Origin: Methylococcus sp. Mc7
Lineage (GTDB): Bacteria; Pseudomonadota; Gammaproteobacteria; Methylococcales; Methylococcaceae
Length of the DNA: 64,000 nucleotides
Assembly: GCF_019285515.1 (NCBI RefSeq)
Contig: NZ_CP079095.1
Span: 2,450,501 to 2,514,500 of the forward strand
Direction of reading: 5' to 3'
The notes beneath the pieces are model-generated. The model did not search any database and was not told the origin of the DNA. It saw only the letters and a list, made by a program, of their open reading frames with translations. Below, piece after piece: positions 17,475 through 25,785 of the stretch; the stretch's first letter is position 1; the number at the start of each line of letters is the position of its first letter. The position numbers were made by a program, and so were the translations under genes.

Positions 17475-18119
17475 TCAACGCCCGTAATAGTCGGCCAGCG
17501 CCCGGATTTCCTCATCCGTGAGCTTGACCGCGAACTGGCTCATGCCGGCGTTGACGTCGTTGCTGCGCTCGCCTTTTTTGAAGCGTTGCAGAGCTTTCAT
17601 GAGGTAGTCCCGGTTCTGACCCCGCAGCGCGGGTTGGAGATCCCAGCCCTGGCCGTGGGCGCCATGGCAGGCCGAGCAGGGCGGGATGAGCCGCTTCCTG
17701 TCGCCGCGAAGAATCGCGGGTTCCGGCGCCTCGGCCGCTGCCGGCCGCGGAAGCGCGCCCAGCCATTCGGCCAGGTCCGCCATGTCCTGAGGGCTCAGTT
17801 CCCGGACCACGGAAGCCATGATGGCAGCGTCCGGTCCGGCCATCCGGTCGGCCTGGTAATCCGTCAGCATTTTGTAGAGGTACAGCGGACGCTGCCCGGC
17901 CAGCACGGGCCATTGCCGGTTGTCCGCCACGCCGTCCGGGCCATGGCAGCCGGCGCAGCCGCGCCCGGCGTAAAGCGTGCCTCCCCGTGCGGCATCGCCT
18001 TGGGGTTTGGCTGCGAGTTCGCGCTGCCATTCGGGCAGCGGCAAGGCTTCCGCCAGGGCGGCCGTTGCTCCGGCGGCCAGGCCGAACCCCAAAAACAGGT
18101 AGGAGAAAGTTTGGCGCAT
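17475..18119 (-). CDS. diheme cytochrome c (c4-like)
   Basis: This 214-residue secreted protein has a signal peptide (MRQTFSYLFLGFGLAAGATAALA) and two heme c sites, CAGCH in GRGCAGCHGPDG and CSACH in PPCSACHGAHGQG, each with a later Met ligand region, as in cytochrome c4. It would shuttle electrons in the periplasm. It is the last gene of a three-gene operon, 9 bp after the membrane subunit, so it is a plausible donor or acceptor for that complex. Confidence 0.9.
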   Translation of the reverse strand: MRQTFSYLFLGFGLAAGATAALAEALPLPEWQRELAAKPQGDAARGGTLYAGRGCAGCHGPDGVADNRQWPVLAGQRPLYLYKMLTDYQADRMAGPDAAIMASVVRELSPQDMADLAEWLGALPRPAAAEAPEPAILRGDRKRLIPPCSACHGAHGQGWDLQPALRGQNRDYLMKALQRFKKGERSNDVNAGMSQFAVKLTDEEIRALADYYGR

Positions 18120-18128
18120 ACGGGTTCC

Positions 18129-19334
18129 CTATCGGGTCATGACGAGAAAGCCGAAAAAGAAGTACTGGGCGATCCAGACGAGGAGCGCCGCGAGCGCGAA
18201 TCCGCCGAGGCGGTCCACTCGCGGGGAGGCCGTGTAGACGCCGGGGCTCTTGCCGGCTTCCCAGGATATCGCCACGGAATAGGCGATGGCGAAGCCCCCC
18301 ACCCCGGCGAAGGTCAGACAGAACAGCGCGTTGCTGTACCAGTCGAGGTTGACCGTGTAAGTGGACAGTTCATAGCCGTGCGTGCCGAACAGGATGCGGT
18401 GGCGCAGCGCCTCGCGGGCGATCGCGATCAGCAGGACGGCGCCTGCGGCGGTGGCGAAGGGCGAGTAGCCGCCGGAGGCCGATCTGAACAAGGCGGGGGT
18501 CACGATCAACAGCAGGATGCTTGCGTTGGCGGCGATGGACCAGAGCGATACCGGAAAGCCGGCTGCGCTGTCCGGCAGCGTCGCCATCCATGCCGCATAG
18601 CAGATGAGGGCGGCGAAGCCGCCTGTCGTCATGAGCTTGTTGCCGAGGCCGGCGATCCAGTCCAGGTACGGCGCGTCGCTCTGTTCCCGGCGGTCCAGGT
18701 AGCGCCGGCAGCCCAGCAGCCAGGCGCCGGTGACCGGGGCCGCCAGCACGATGAAGAAAAGGAACCGCCCGAGGTTGAACTCGTGGATACCGGAACCGGC
18801 GGTTTCGAGGTGCCCTTCCGGCGCATACCAGGCCATCCAGAGTTCGGGCCGCAGCGCCTGGGAGGTGAGGGCATGCATGATGAAGCCCGCCGCGAGCAGC
18901 AGCGCGAGCGATACGGCCAGCGACCAGCGGCTGGTGGCCGATCCGCCTTCCTTGCCCACGAAGTAATGGTGGTACATCGCCCAGTAGGCCACCAGCAGCA
19001 CCACGATGAAAGCGATGGCCCAGCGCGCCGACAGTACGTTGGAGACGTACCAAAACGGATCGTAGATGACCTGGACGAACAGCAGCGGCGCCACGCCGAT
19101 CACGATGGCGATCGAGACCGCGACCTTGGCGGTGTCGAGCATCGGGCCCGCCAGCCGGCGCCAGTTGGCGTTCGATGAAAACGCGCCGGTCAGGGCCAGG
19201 GCCGTGCTGCCCAGCATGACGTGGACGGCGATCATGTGCAGCGCCCAGGTGAGCACCAGGAGAACCAGGAAAATGGCGGGATGGCTGGGCAGTCCGGAGC
19301 TGCTGCGCAATGCGTAAAGCGTTTCGATGTCCAT
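18129..19334 (-). CDS. multi-pass membrane subunit of a cytochrome complex
   Basis: This 401-residue integral membrane protein has about ten hydrophobic helices and several intramembrane or interface His residues (LTWALHMIAVHVMLGS, AYWAMYHHYFVG, GFIMHALTS). I do not recognise a named family. It starts 12 bp after the CydA-like subunit and is followed by a diheme cytochrome c, so it is probably the second membrane subunit of that complex, perhaps binding heme b. The final helix (FALAALLVWIAQYFFFGFLVM) ends close to the stop. Confidence 0.65.
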   Translation of the reverse strand: MDIETLYALRSSSGLPSHPAIFLVLLVLTWALHMIAVHVMLGSTALALTGAFSSNANWRRLAGPMLDTAKVAVSIAIVIGVAPLLFVQVIYDPFWYVSNVLSARWAIAFIVVLLVAYWAMYHHYFVGKEGGSATSRWSLAVSLALLLAAGFIMHALTSQALRPELWMAWYAPEGHLETAGSGIHEFNLGRFLFFIVLAAPVTGAWLLGCRRYLDRREQSDAPYLDWIAGLGNKLMTTGGFAALICYAAWMATLPDSAAGFPVSLWSIAANASILLLIVTPALFRSASGGYSPFATAAGAVLLIAIAREALRHRILFGTHGYELSTYTVNLDWYSNALFCLTFAGVGGFAIAYSVAISWEAGKSPGVYTASPRVDRLGGFALAALLVWIAQYFFFGFLVMTR

Positions 19335-19346
19335 GATGGGTTCCGT

Positions 19347-20714
19347 TCAGCGGGTGATGGAGTGCCACAGGGGCAGGCTGGCGATGAACTGTGCCAGGGC
19401 GTGCGTCTCGTCGTCGCGCAAGGGGATGCGCGGCATGTTCACCATGTTTCCGGTGACCAGGGCGCCTTTGATGAACCGTTCGATGTCCTCGGCGTCGCGG
19501 TTGCCGGCGAACATCTCGCCGAAGGGGCGGGTGCCGGTGGTGCCCAGGCCGTGGCAGTTCGAGCAGTACACGATGGCCAGCGCATGGCCGGCTTCCAGTT
19601 CGTTGCCTTCGCCGATGCGGCGCAGGTGCTCGGGGATGAACGGATGCAGCGCCAGCATGCCGCGGGATTCGAGCGCCGGCAGTTCGGATTTCACGCCCAG
19701 CGCCGGCACGTCGCGGGCGATGATCTGGTTCGAGTAGACGAACTGGCCGGCGACGTAGGGTTTGCGCATGGATTCGCGCGCCCGCTCCTCCGGCCAGATG
19801 CCGAATATCAGCAAGGCCGCCATCATCCCGGCGGCGAGGGGGACATTGAGCGCGCCGGGGCGCAGCAGCAGCGCCGCGAAATGGATCACGATCGCCGCCA
19901 GGATCGCCCACATCGCGGGGACGAACGATCCCGGCAGCCGGGTCTTCATGAGGAGCTGGGCGCTTTCCGGCAGCGTCGTCAGACCCCACTGAAAAAACAC
20001 CGCGCCCAGCACCGCGCCGAGCATGCCCACCCAGGCCAGCTTCCGGGTCATCTCCAGCCGGAAGGCGCCGTCCCGGAGATAGGCGGCGATCAGCCCGCCG
20101 GCCAGGGCGGCCGCCATCAGCATGAAACAGGTGCGGCTCAGTATCTGGGCAAAGGTATAGAGGCCGAAAAAGCCGTTGAGGGTGCCGCCTTCGGTGAACC
20201 AGCGCTCCTGGCCGGGCCACATCATGAACGACAGGATGCCGACGATGATCAGCATCGTGGCCCAGGAGGCGAGTCCGAAGATCCAGGCGATCTTCAGATA
20301 GCTCCTGCCATCCACCTTGCCGGCCAGATAGACCAGCAGATAGATGCCCACCACCTCGATGAAGAAGAACACCCATTCGGTCGCCCACCACCACACGTAG
20401 CTGTGGATCAGGGCCGAAAGCCCCCGGGGGCTGGCGACCGTGGCCGAAAACCAGATGCCGGGACCGGTGATGGAGCCGAGCACGTAGGAAAACACCAGCA
20501 GGAAGACGCCGTACCGCCTGACGTATTCCAGCAGTTCCGGGCGGTTCCGCCGGACGGCGACGGTGGCGAGCCAGGTCGACACCAGGGCCGCCCCGACCGA
20601 GGTATGGGACGCCAGCACGTGGACGACGGCGATGATGCCCAATACCCAGCCGCTGCCCAGGGCCGGCTGGTACCAGGTGGGATAAAGGCCGAGTATCTCA
20701 ATCGAGTTATCCAT
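19347..20714 (-). CDS. CydA-like membrane protein with C-terminal cytochrome c domain
   Basis: Of the 455 residues, ~1-330 form about nine helices. His residues early in the protein (VVHVLASHTSVGAALVS) and YVWWWATEWVFFFIEVVGIYLL recall quinol-oxidase subunit I of the bd family. Residues ~345-455 form a cytochrome c domain with one heme site (CSNCH in IVYCSNCHGLGTTG). Fusion of a bd-like core with heme c suggests electron exchange between a quinone and a periplasmic cytochrome, or a variant oxidase. The bd Q-loop and the exact heme ligands could not be assigned, so the reaction is unknown. It is the first gene of the operon. Confidence 0.7.
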   Translation of the reverse strand: MDNSIEILGLYPTWYQPALGSGWVLGIIAVVHVLASHTSVGAALVSTWLATVAVRRNRPELLEYVRRYGVFLLVFSYVLGSITGPGIWFSATVASPRGLSALIHSYVWWWATEWVFFFIEVVGIYLLVYLAGKVDGRSYLKIAWIFGLASWATMLIIVGILSFMMWPGQERWFTEGGTLNGFFGLYTFAQILSRTCFMLMAAALAGGLIAAYLRDGAFRLEMTRKLAWVGMLGAVLGAVFFQWGLTTLPESAQLLMKTRLPGSFVPAMWAILAAIVIHFAALLLRPGALNVPLAAGMMAALLIFGIWPEERARESMRKPYVAGQFVYSNQIIARDVPALGVKSELPALESRGMLALHPFIPEHLRRIGEGNELEAGHALAIVYCSNCHGLGTTGTRPFGEMFAGNRDAEDIERFIKGALVTGNMVNMPRIPLRDDETHALAQFIASLPLWHSITR

Positions 20715-21079
20715 GGCGGTGATTTATCTCGCTTTGGGGTTGCTGGTATGGCGCCTCATGGAAATTCGCCAAGGTTCGCCAGGGAGAAATTCCCATAGGG
20801 TTCTCGGCGGCGGATTCGAGTAATTCCATATATTTTGCCTTCGGTTATCTCAAGGCGCCGGATGCTGACATGAGCGGAGCGCTGAAGTGAATATGGCAAA
20901 ATGCCGCAGGACAATTTGTCGCATCCTCCCATAGTGGATATCTGCCATACTCTGCCGCCTGATATAGGCCGGTTCCGGACGATTGGGCCGGGTTTATATA
21001 CCGAGCGTATGCGATGGAATCAGGCGCCGCATCCGCGGCGGCGAATTCGGATATCAACCAACCGACAGGAGCGTATGGG
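20715..21079. promoter_or_regulatory. divergent promoter region
   Basis: This 365-bp gap lies between the minus-strand cytochrome operon and the plus-strand pyrophosphatase-like operon. It is more AT-rich than its flanks in 20815-20960 (for example CCATATATTTTGCC) and must contain both promoters, but no clear -35/-10 pair or hairpin stands out. ACAGGAG at 21064-21070 is the ribosome-binding site of the next gene. Confidence 0.5.
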
Positions 21080-23023
21080 ATGAATATGAGCAATATCGTG
21101 GTGTTTGCCTTGGGCAGCGGGGCGGCGGGAATCGCCTGCGCGTTGCTGAACGCCGGAGGAGTCCTGCGAAGAAGCGCCGGGTCTCCGGACGTACAGGCGG
21201 TGGCGACGGCGATCCAGGAAGGCACCGGAGCGTTCGTGAAGCGGCAATACCTCGCCGTGGCGGTGGTCGGGAGCCTTCTCGCGCTGGCTTTGACCAAGCT
21301 CGGTGCCTGGACCGCCAACGGCTTCATCGCCGGCGTCGTCGCTTCGGCGCTGGCGGGTTACGTCGGCTTGGCCGTTTCGGTGCGGGCCGAGGCGCGCATC
21401 GCAGACGCGGCGGGCGCGGGGCTGGGCGCGGCGCTGTCGACGGCCTTCCGGAGCGGAACGGCCATGGGGCTCCTCGTGGCCGGCCTCGCGCTGTCGGCCG
21501 TGGCGGGCTACTACGCCCTCGCGCTGTCCATGGGGACGCCGGACGACGTGCACGGAGGCCTATTGGGACTGGCGCTGGGCGGTTCGCTGATGAGCGTGTT
21601 CGCCAGGACGGTCGGCGGAGTCTGGGCGAAAGCCGTGGGCGGCTTCTCTAGGCAGGAGGCGGACGAGGCCGCGGCCGTCGGGGAAAGTGTCGGCGCCAAT
21701 GCCGGCCATGCGGCCGGAACTGCGGCCGATGTGTTCGAAACCATCACGCTGGCGCTGGTGGCCGCGATGCTGCTGGCCCGGAGCGTCTTCGGCGCCGACA
21801 GCCCCTGGGTGGAGTTCCCCTTGCTGGTTGCCGGCGTCGTCCTGGCGGCTTCCCTGGCCGGCGCCTGCTTCGTGCGCCTGGGTAGGAGCCGCTATCTCGT
21901 GGGCGCCTTGTACCGCAGCGTGGTCGTCACCATGATCCTGGCCGGCGTGGGCCTCTATTACGCGTCCGAGTGGTTCCTCGGCCTGCCCGCCGCCCAGCCA
22001 GCCTTCAGCGTGCTGAACCTGTTCTCCGCGGCCTGTACCGGTCTGGTGCTGGCCGGACTGAACATCGCCGCGGCGGAATATCACACCTCGAAGAGTTTCG
22101 GTTTCGCCCGGCGCATCGCGGCGGCCTCGCGCGGCGGCCCGGCGACCAACGTCGTCGCGGGTCTGGCCGCGGGACTGAAATCCACGGGATGGTCCATCGC
22201 CATTCTGTGCGCGGCTTTCCTCGGCCCTTACTCCCTCGGCGGCGGCTTTTCGGGCCACGAGGGGACGGGCTTGTTCGCGGTGGGACTTGCCGCCGTCGCG
22301 ATGGCTTCGCTCGGCGGCGTCATGGTCGCCATCGACGGTTATGGCATCGCCGCCGAGGCCGCGCACAGGATTGCCGAAACCGCCGGATTGCCGGACGAGG
22401 TGCGCCAGGCCACCGCTTCCCTGGACGCCGCCGGCCGGGCGACACGGCCAGTGGTGCAGGGTTATGCCGTGGGCGCCGGCGGCTTGGCGATGCTCGCCTT
22501 GTTCGCCGAGTATTCGAAGTGTTTCAGCGTTCCCCTGGCACTGAATCTGTCCGATCCGGTCGTGCTGACCGGACTGTTCGCCGGCGGCCTGATGCCGTAC
22601 CTGCTGGGTTCGGTGTCGCTCGGGGCGGTCGGGAGCGTTTCCGGCGAAACGGGCCGGCGGGCGGATGCCGCCATGCGCGCGGCGTTCAAGCGGACGCTGA
22701 TCCTGGTGCTGGTGCCCCTGACGGTTCCGCTCCTCGTCGGGTTCGGCGGCGGCCGGGAGGCACTGGGCGGCATGCTGGTCGGCGCCATCGTCACCGGCCT
22801 GTTCCAGGCATTCGCCATGAGCAGCGGCGGCGGCGCCTGGGACAGCGCGAGGCGGTACATCGAGGATGGCATGTACGGCGGCAGCGATTCGGAGGCGCAC
22901 CGCGCGGCCTTGACCGGCGACCGGGTCGGAACCGCCTGCAAGGAGGCGGCGGGATCGGCGCTCAATCCGCTGATCAAGCTGATGGGCCTGGTGTCCGTGC
23001 TGATCGCGCCGCTGCTGGCCTGA
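21080..23023 (+). CDS. degenerate membrane proton-pyrophosphatase homologue
   Basis: This 647-residue protein with ~16 helices aligns along its length with H+-translocating pyrophosphatases. Recognisable stretches are FARTVGG, AADVFET, ETAGLPDEVR, LDAAG, GGAWDSARRYIEDG, and NPLIKLMGLVSVLIAPLL at the end. The substrate and Mg sites are largely gone. The DVGADLVGK loop is missing. The DNVGDNVGD region reads ESVGANAGH (202-210). SDNAGG reads AAEAAHR (423-429), and VGDPFKDT reads VGTACKEA (616-623). It is unlikely to hydrolyse pyrophosphate and may be a scaffold or a transporter with another role. The start at 21080 is chosen for its AGGAG site. Two di-iron proteins and two copper chaperones follow. 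Confidence 0.88.
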   Translation: MNMSNIVVFALGSGAAGIACALLNAGGVLRRSAGSPDVQAVATAIQEGTGAFVKRQYLAVAVVGSLLALALTKLGAWTANGFIAGVVASALAGYVGLAVSVRAEARIADAAGAGLGAALSTAFRSGTAMGLLVAGLALSAVAGYYALALSMGTPDDVHGGLLGLALGGSLMSVFARTVGGVWAKAVGGFSRQEADEAAAVGESVGANAGHAAGTAADVFETITLALVAAMLLARSVFGADSPWVEFPLLVAGVVLAASLAGACFVRLGRSRYLVGALYRSVVVTMILAGVGLYYASEWFLGLPAAQPAFSVLNLFSAACTGLVLAGLNIAAAEYHTSKSFGFARRIAAASRGGPATNVVAGLAAGLKSTGWSIAILCAAFLGPYSLGGGFSGHEGTGLFAVGLAAVAMASLGGVMVAIDGYGIAAEAAHRIAETAGLPDEVRQATASLDAAGRATRPVVQGYAVGAGGLAMLALFAEYSKCFSVPLALNLSDPVVLTGLFAGGLMPYLLGSVSLGAVGSVSGETGRRADAAMRAAFKRTLILVLVPLTVPLLVGFGGGREALGGMLVGAIVTGLFQAFAMSSGGGAWDSARRYIEDGMYGGSDSEAHRAALTGDRVGTACKEAAGSALNPLIKLMGLVSVLIAPLLA

Positions 23024-23054
23024 GCCGATCCGGCGTTCATCGAGGGAGATGCGT

Positions 23055-23810
23055 ATGCTTTCGACACGCAGCGTTTTTCAGGAGATACGGCGCGATCCCC
23101 GGGCGTTCCAGCTTCTGATGAGCATCGCCGCCAAGGGTGAGACCCAGGGCGGCTGGGAGAACGAGCGGATTGCGGCGCTGACGCCCGACCCGGCGCTGGC
23201 GCGCAAGATCCTGCGGCACGGCGCCGACGAAACCAAGCATGGCCTGATGTTTTCCAAGCTGCTCCGCAAGGCCGGGCTGGACGAAGTGCCCGTGCCGGCG
23301 GATGCCGATTACTGCATGATGCTGGAAAGCCGTGGCATCGGGCTGCCGCATGGCCGGCTCGGCCGTGACGAGCCGCTCGGTCTGGAGGAAATCCTGCAGT
23401 ACCTGGTGCACAGCAAGGTGACCGAGGAACGCGCGTCCGACGAGGTGAACCGTCTGCTCCGGGTGTTCGGCGGCGATACGGAACTGGCGCCGAGCTTGCG
23501 GGTCATCGCGGAGGACGAAGTCAACCATCTCTCCTACGCCCACGAGGAACTGCTGAAGCTCAGCGGCCGGGGCCACGGAGAGCGCATCGCGCAAATGCTG
23601 AAGGCCTATGCGCTGGCCGAGATCCGTGTTTACCGGGACGTCGGCCTGGCGTTCGTCCGCCACATGGCGGCGCTCCTGGGTTGGAGCAGGCCCAAGCAAT
23701 GGCTGCTGGAGCTTGGCGTTTCGGCGGCCTACGTCCTGGAACGGACGTTCGCCTGGCGGCGGCTGGCGGCGCTCCGACCCCCGTTGCGCAGCGATGCCAT
23801 GGGGAGCTGA
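23055..23810 (+). CDS. ferritin-like di-iron protein A
   Basis: This protein of ~251 residues has the four-helix metal motif of the ferritin-like superfamily: a Glu in GGWENERIA, E-x2-H in GADETKHGL (59-62), a Glu in KVTEERASDEV, and E-x2-H in AEDEVNHLSYAHEEL. A dinuclear iron site is therefore likely. The C-terminal third is helical with hydrophobic stretches (DVGLAFVRHMAALLG, LGVSAAYVLE). The ATG at 23055 has GGGAG at the correct distance; 23049 is an alternative. It sits 31 bp after the pyrophosphatase-like gene and is followed by a second ferritin-like gene. Confidence 0.75.
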   Translation: MLSTRSVFQEIRRDPRAFQLLMSIAAKGETQGGWENERIAALTPDPALARKILRHGADETKHGLMFSKLLRKAGLDEVPVPADADYCMMLESRGIGLPHGRLGRDEPLGLEEILQYLVHSKVTEERASDEVNRLLRVFGGDTELAPSLRVIAEDEVNHLSYAHEELLKLSGRGHGERIAQMLKAYALAEIRVYRDVGLAFVRHMAALLGWSRPKQWLLELGVSAAYVLERTFAWRRLAALRPPLRSDAMGS

Positions 23811-23814
23811 GGCG

Positions 23815-24690
23815 ATGGCGGGAGGGAAGCCGAAGGCGGGATCGGCGGAGCACGGGCAACGGTTCTGCCGCAGCTTCATCGACAGCCATCTGCGGTTCGA
23901 GCCGGAACGGCTGGCCTGGCCGGCGCTGGAGCCGGCCATGCTGCAGCGGCTCAGGGAGGTGCCGTTCTGGCAGGAGGTCCTGTACACCGAGATGCGGGCG
24001 ATCCGGATCATCGAGGCGTTCGCACCGACCATTCCGGACCCTTTGGTGCGCGAGGCCATGGACCTGATGGCCGAGGAGGAAAGGCGCCACGAGCGTCTGG
24101 TCCGCCACCTGATCGCCCGCTACGGGATCGTGATCGAAGCCAGGGAGATTCCGCCGTTGCCGTCGAACATCGAACGGACGTTCATCGATTTCGGCTACGG
24201 CGAATGCGTGGATTCCTTCCTGGGGTTCGGCTTCTTCCGGCTGGCGCGGGAGAGCGGATTCCTGCCGCCGGGAATGTTCGACGTCCTGGAAATCCTCATG
24301 GGAGAGGAAGTCCGCCACGTGCTGTTCTTCGTCAACTGGATGGCCTGGCACGAAGCGCGGCACGGCCGCGGCGTAGCTCCCTTGCGCGGCCTGACCTCGG
24401 CATGGTATTACGCCCGCGCGATCGCGGCGCTGGCCGGAGTCGCCTCGCGGAACGCCCGCCACCAGGGCAACGGCCGGGAATTTTCGGCGACCCAGGCCGC
24501 CGGCCTGATGCAGGGCTTCACGGTGGGCAGGCTCCTCGAGGCCTGTCTGGAGGAAAACCGGCGCCGGCTGGACGCATACGATCGGGATTTGCTGCGTCCG
24601 CGCCTATTGCCGGCACTGGCGCGCATCGCACTGGGGTTTACCGGCAGGGGCGGGCGGCGGATACGTGAGGAAAACAGGCAGGAGTTTTGA
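23815..24690 (+). CDS. ferritin-like di-iron protein B
   Basis: This 291-residue protein shows another four-helix di-iron pattern: EMRAIRIIEA, AEEERRHERLVRH, GYGECVDSFLGF and GEEVRHVLFFVNWMAWHE. It is related in layout but not closely similar to the preceding protein, so the pair may form a heteromeric oxidase or ferritin-like complex. The start is the ATG at 23815, 4 bp after the previous stop, so they are co-translated. The gene overlaps SCO1 by 26 bp. Its reaction is unknown. Confidence 0.75.
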   Translation: MAGGKPKAGSAEHGQRFCRSFIDSHLRFEPERLAWPALEPAMLQRLREVPFWQEVLYTEMRAIRIIEAFAPTIPDPLVREAMDLMAEEERRHERLVRHLIARYGIVIEAREIPPLPSNIERTFIDFGYGECVDSFLGFGFFRLARESGFLPPGMFDVLEILMGEEVRHVLFFVNWMAWHEARHGRGVAPLRGLTSAWYYARAIAALAGVASRNARHQGNGREFSATQAAGLMQGFTVGRLLEACLEENRRRLDAYDRDLLRPRLLPALARIALGFTGRGGRRIREENRQEF

Positions 24691-25363
24691 ACGGACAGGT
24701 ACGGAGCGCTCTACGCGGCCGGAGGGGGGCTCCGCCCGCAATGGCGTCAGCCGGATCGCCGCGATCGCAATGATTGCGGCGGTCGCGCTGACCCTGGGCA
24801 TGCTGGCATGGCGGGAGCAGGCGGAGCGCGCCCGCCCGCTGGTATCCGGCAGCCTGCTGCCCCAGCCGCGGCCCATCGCCGATTTCGCACTGACCGGTGA
24901 CGACGGCAGGCCGTTCACGCGGGCCGGCCTGCTCGGCCGCTGGACCGTCGTCTTCGTCGGCTATACCCACTGCCCCGACGTCTGTCCAACCACACTGTCC
25001 CGGCTCAAGGCCGCCAAGGCCAGGCTCGATGCCGATGGCGCGCGGCTGGCGGTGCTCTTCGTTTCGGTCGATCCCGAGCGCGACACGCCGGACCATCTGG
25101 GGCGCTACGTGCGTTATTTCGACAAGGATTTCCGGGCGGTGACCGGCCCGGTGGATGCGCTGACGGCGCTGGGGCGCCAGCTCGGCTTCGTGTTCGTCAC
25201 GAATCCCGGCGCGGAAGGCGAGGGTTACGGCATCGATCACTCCGCCGAGCTGATATTGCTCGATCCGAAGGCCCGCCTGGCTGGCTATCTGACTCCGCCG
25301 TTCCAGGCCGAGACGCTGGCCGCCGATCTCGGAACGATACTCAGGAAACGGGTTGCTCGATGA
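24665..25363 (+). CDS. SCO1/SenC copper chaperone
   Basis: This 232-residue protein has one N-terminal membrane anchor (~31-49) and a thioredoxin-fold periplasmic domain with the copper-binding CPDVC (Cys103, Cys107) and His192 in DHSAEL. SCO proteins deliver copper to CuA or act as thiol reductases. The GTG at 24665 is used because the anchor excludes internal starts. It overlaps the preceding gene by 26 bp and the next one by 4 bp. Confidence 0.92.
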   Translation: MRKTGRSFERTGTERSTRPEGGSARNGVSRIAAIAMIAAVALTLGMLAWREQAERARPLVSGSLLPQPRPIADFALTGDDGRPFTRAGLLGRWTVVFVGYTHCPDVCPTTLSRLKAAKARLDADGARLAVLFVSVDPERDTPDHLGRYVRYFDKDFRAVTGPVDALTALGRQLGFVFVTNPGAEGEGYGIDHSAELILLDPKARLAGYLTPPFQAETLAADLGTILRKRVAR

Positions 25364-25785
25364 TGACTGTTCGTATCCTCTGCGGGGCCTTGGCTTTGGC
25401 CTCCATGCCGGGCCACGCCTGCGAAGGGCTGGAGGTTTCAGACGCCAGAGTGATGGAATCCCCGCCCGGCGCCAGCGTCCTCGCGGGGTTTGCGACGCTG
25501 CGCAACGGCGGGGATGCGCCGCTCGTCATCCGCCGCGCCGACAGCCCGGATTTCTCGGCGGTGGAATTCCATTCGCTGGTGCGGCGGGACGGGCTGATCC
25601 GGATGACGGTGGACAGTTCGCTGACCGTGCCGCCGCATGGCTCGCTCGCCATCAAGTCGGGCGAGCGCCATCTGATGCTGATCAAGCCTGCCAGAGATTT
25701 TCACGAGGGGGACCGGATCACCGTCCGCCTGTTCTGTTCGACCGGAACGCTGGAAGTGAAGATGCCGGTCGAGAAGAGCGGTTAA
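25360..25785 (+). CDS. PCuAC-type periplasmic copper chaperone
   Basis: This 141-residue secreted protein has a signal peptide cut after MPGHA. The PCuAC (DUF461) pattern is present: a His in VEFHSLVRRDGLIRM with the downstream Met, and HLM in GERHLMLIKP. Such proteins hand Cu(I) to SCO1 or directly to CuA, which agrees with the overlapping SCO1 gene upstream. It ends tail-to-tail with the dynamin-like gene (4-bp overlap of the reading frames), so no separate terminator space exists. Confidence 0.9.
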   Translation: MMTVRILCGALALASMPGHACEGLEVSDARVMESPPGASVLAGFATLRNGGDAPLVIRRADSPDFSAVEFHSLVRRDGLIRMTVDSSLTVPPHGSLAIKSGERHLMLIKPARDFHEGDRITVRLFCSTGTLEVKMPVEKSG

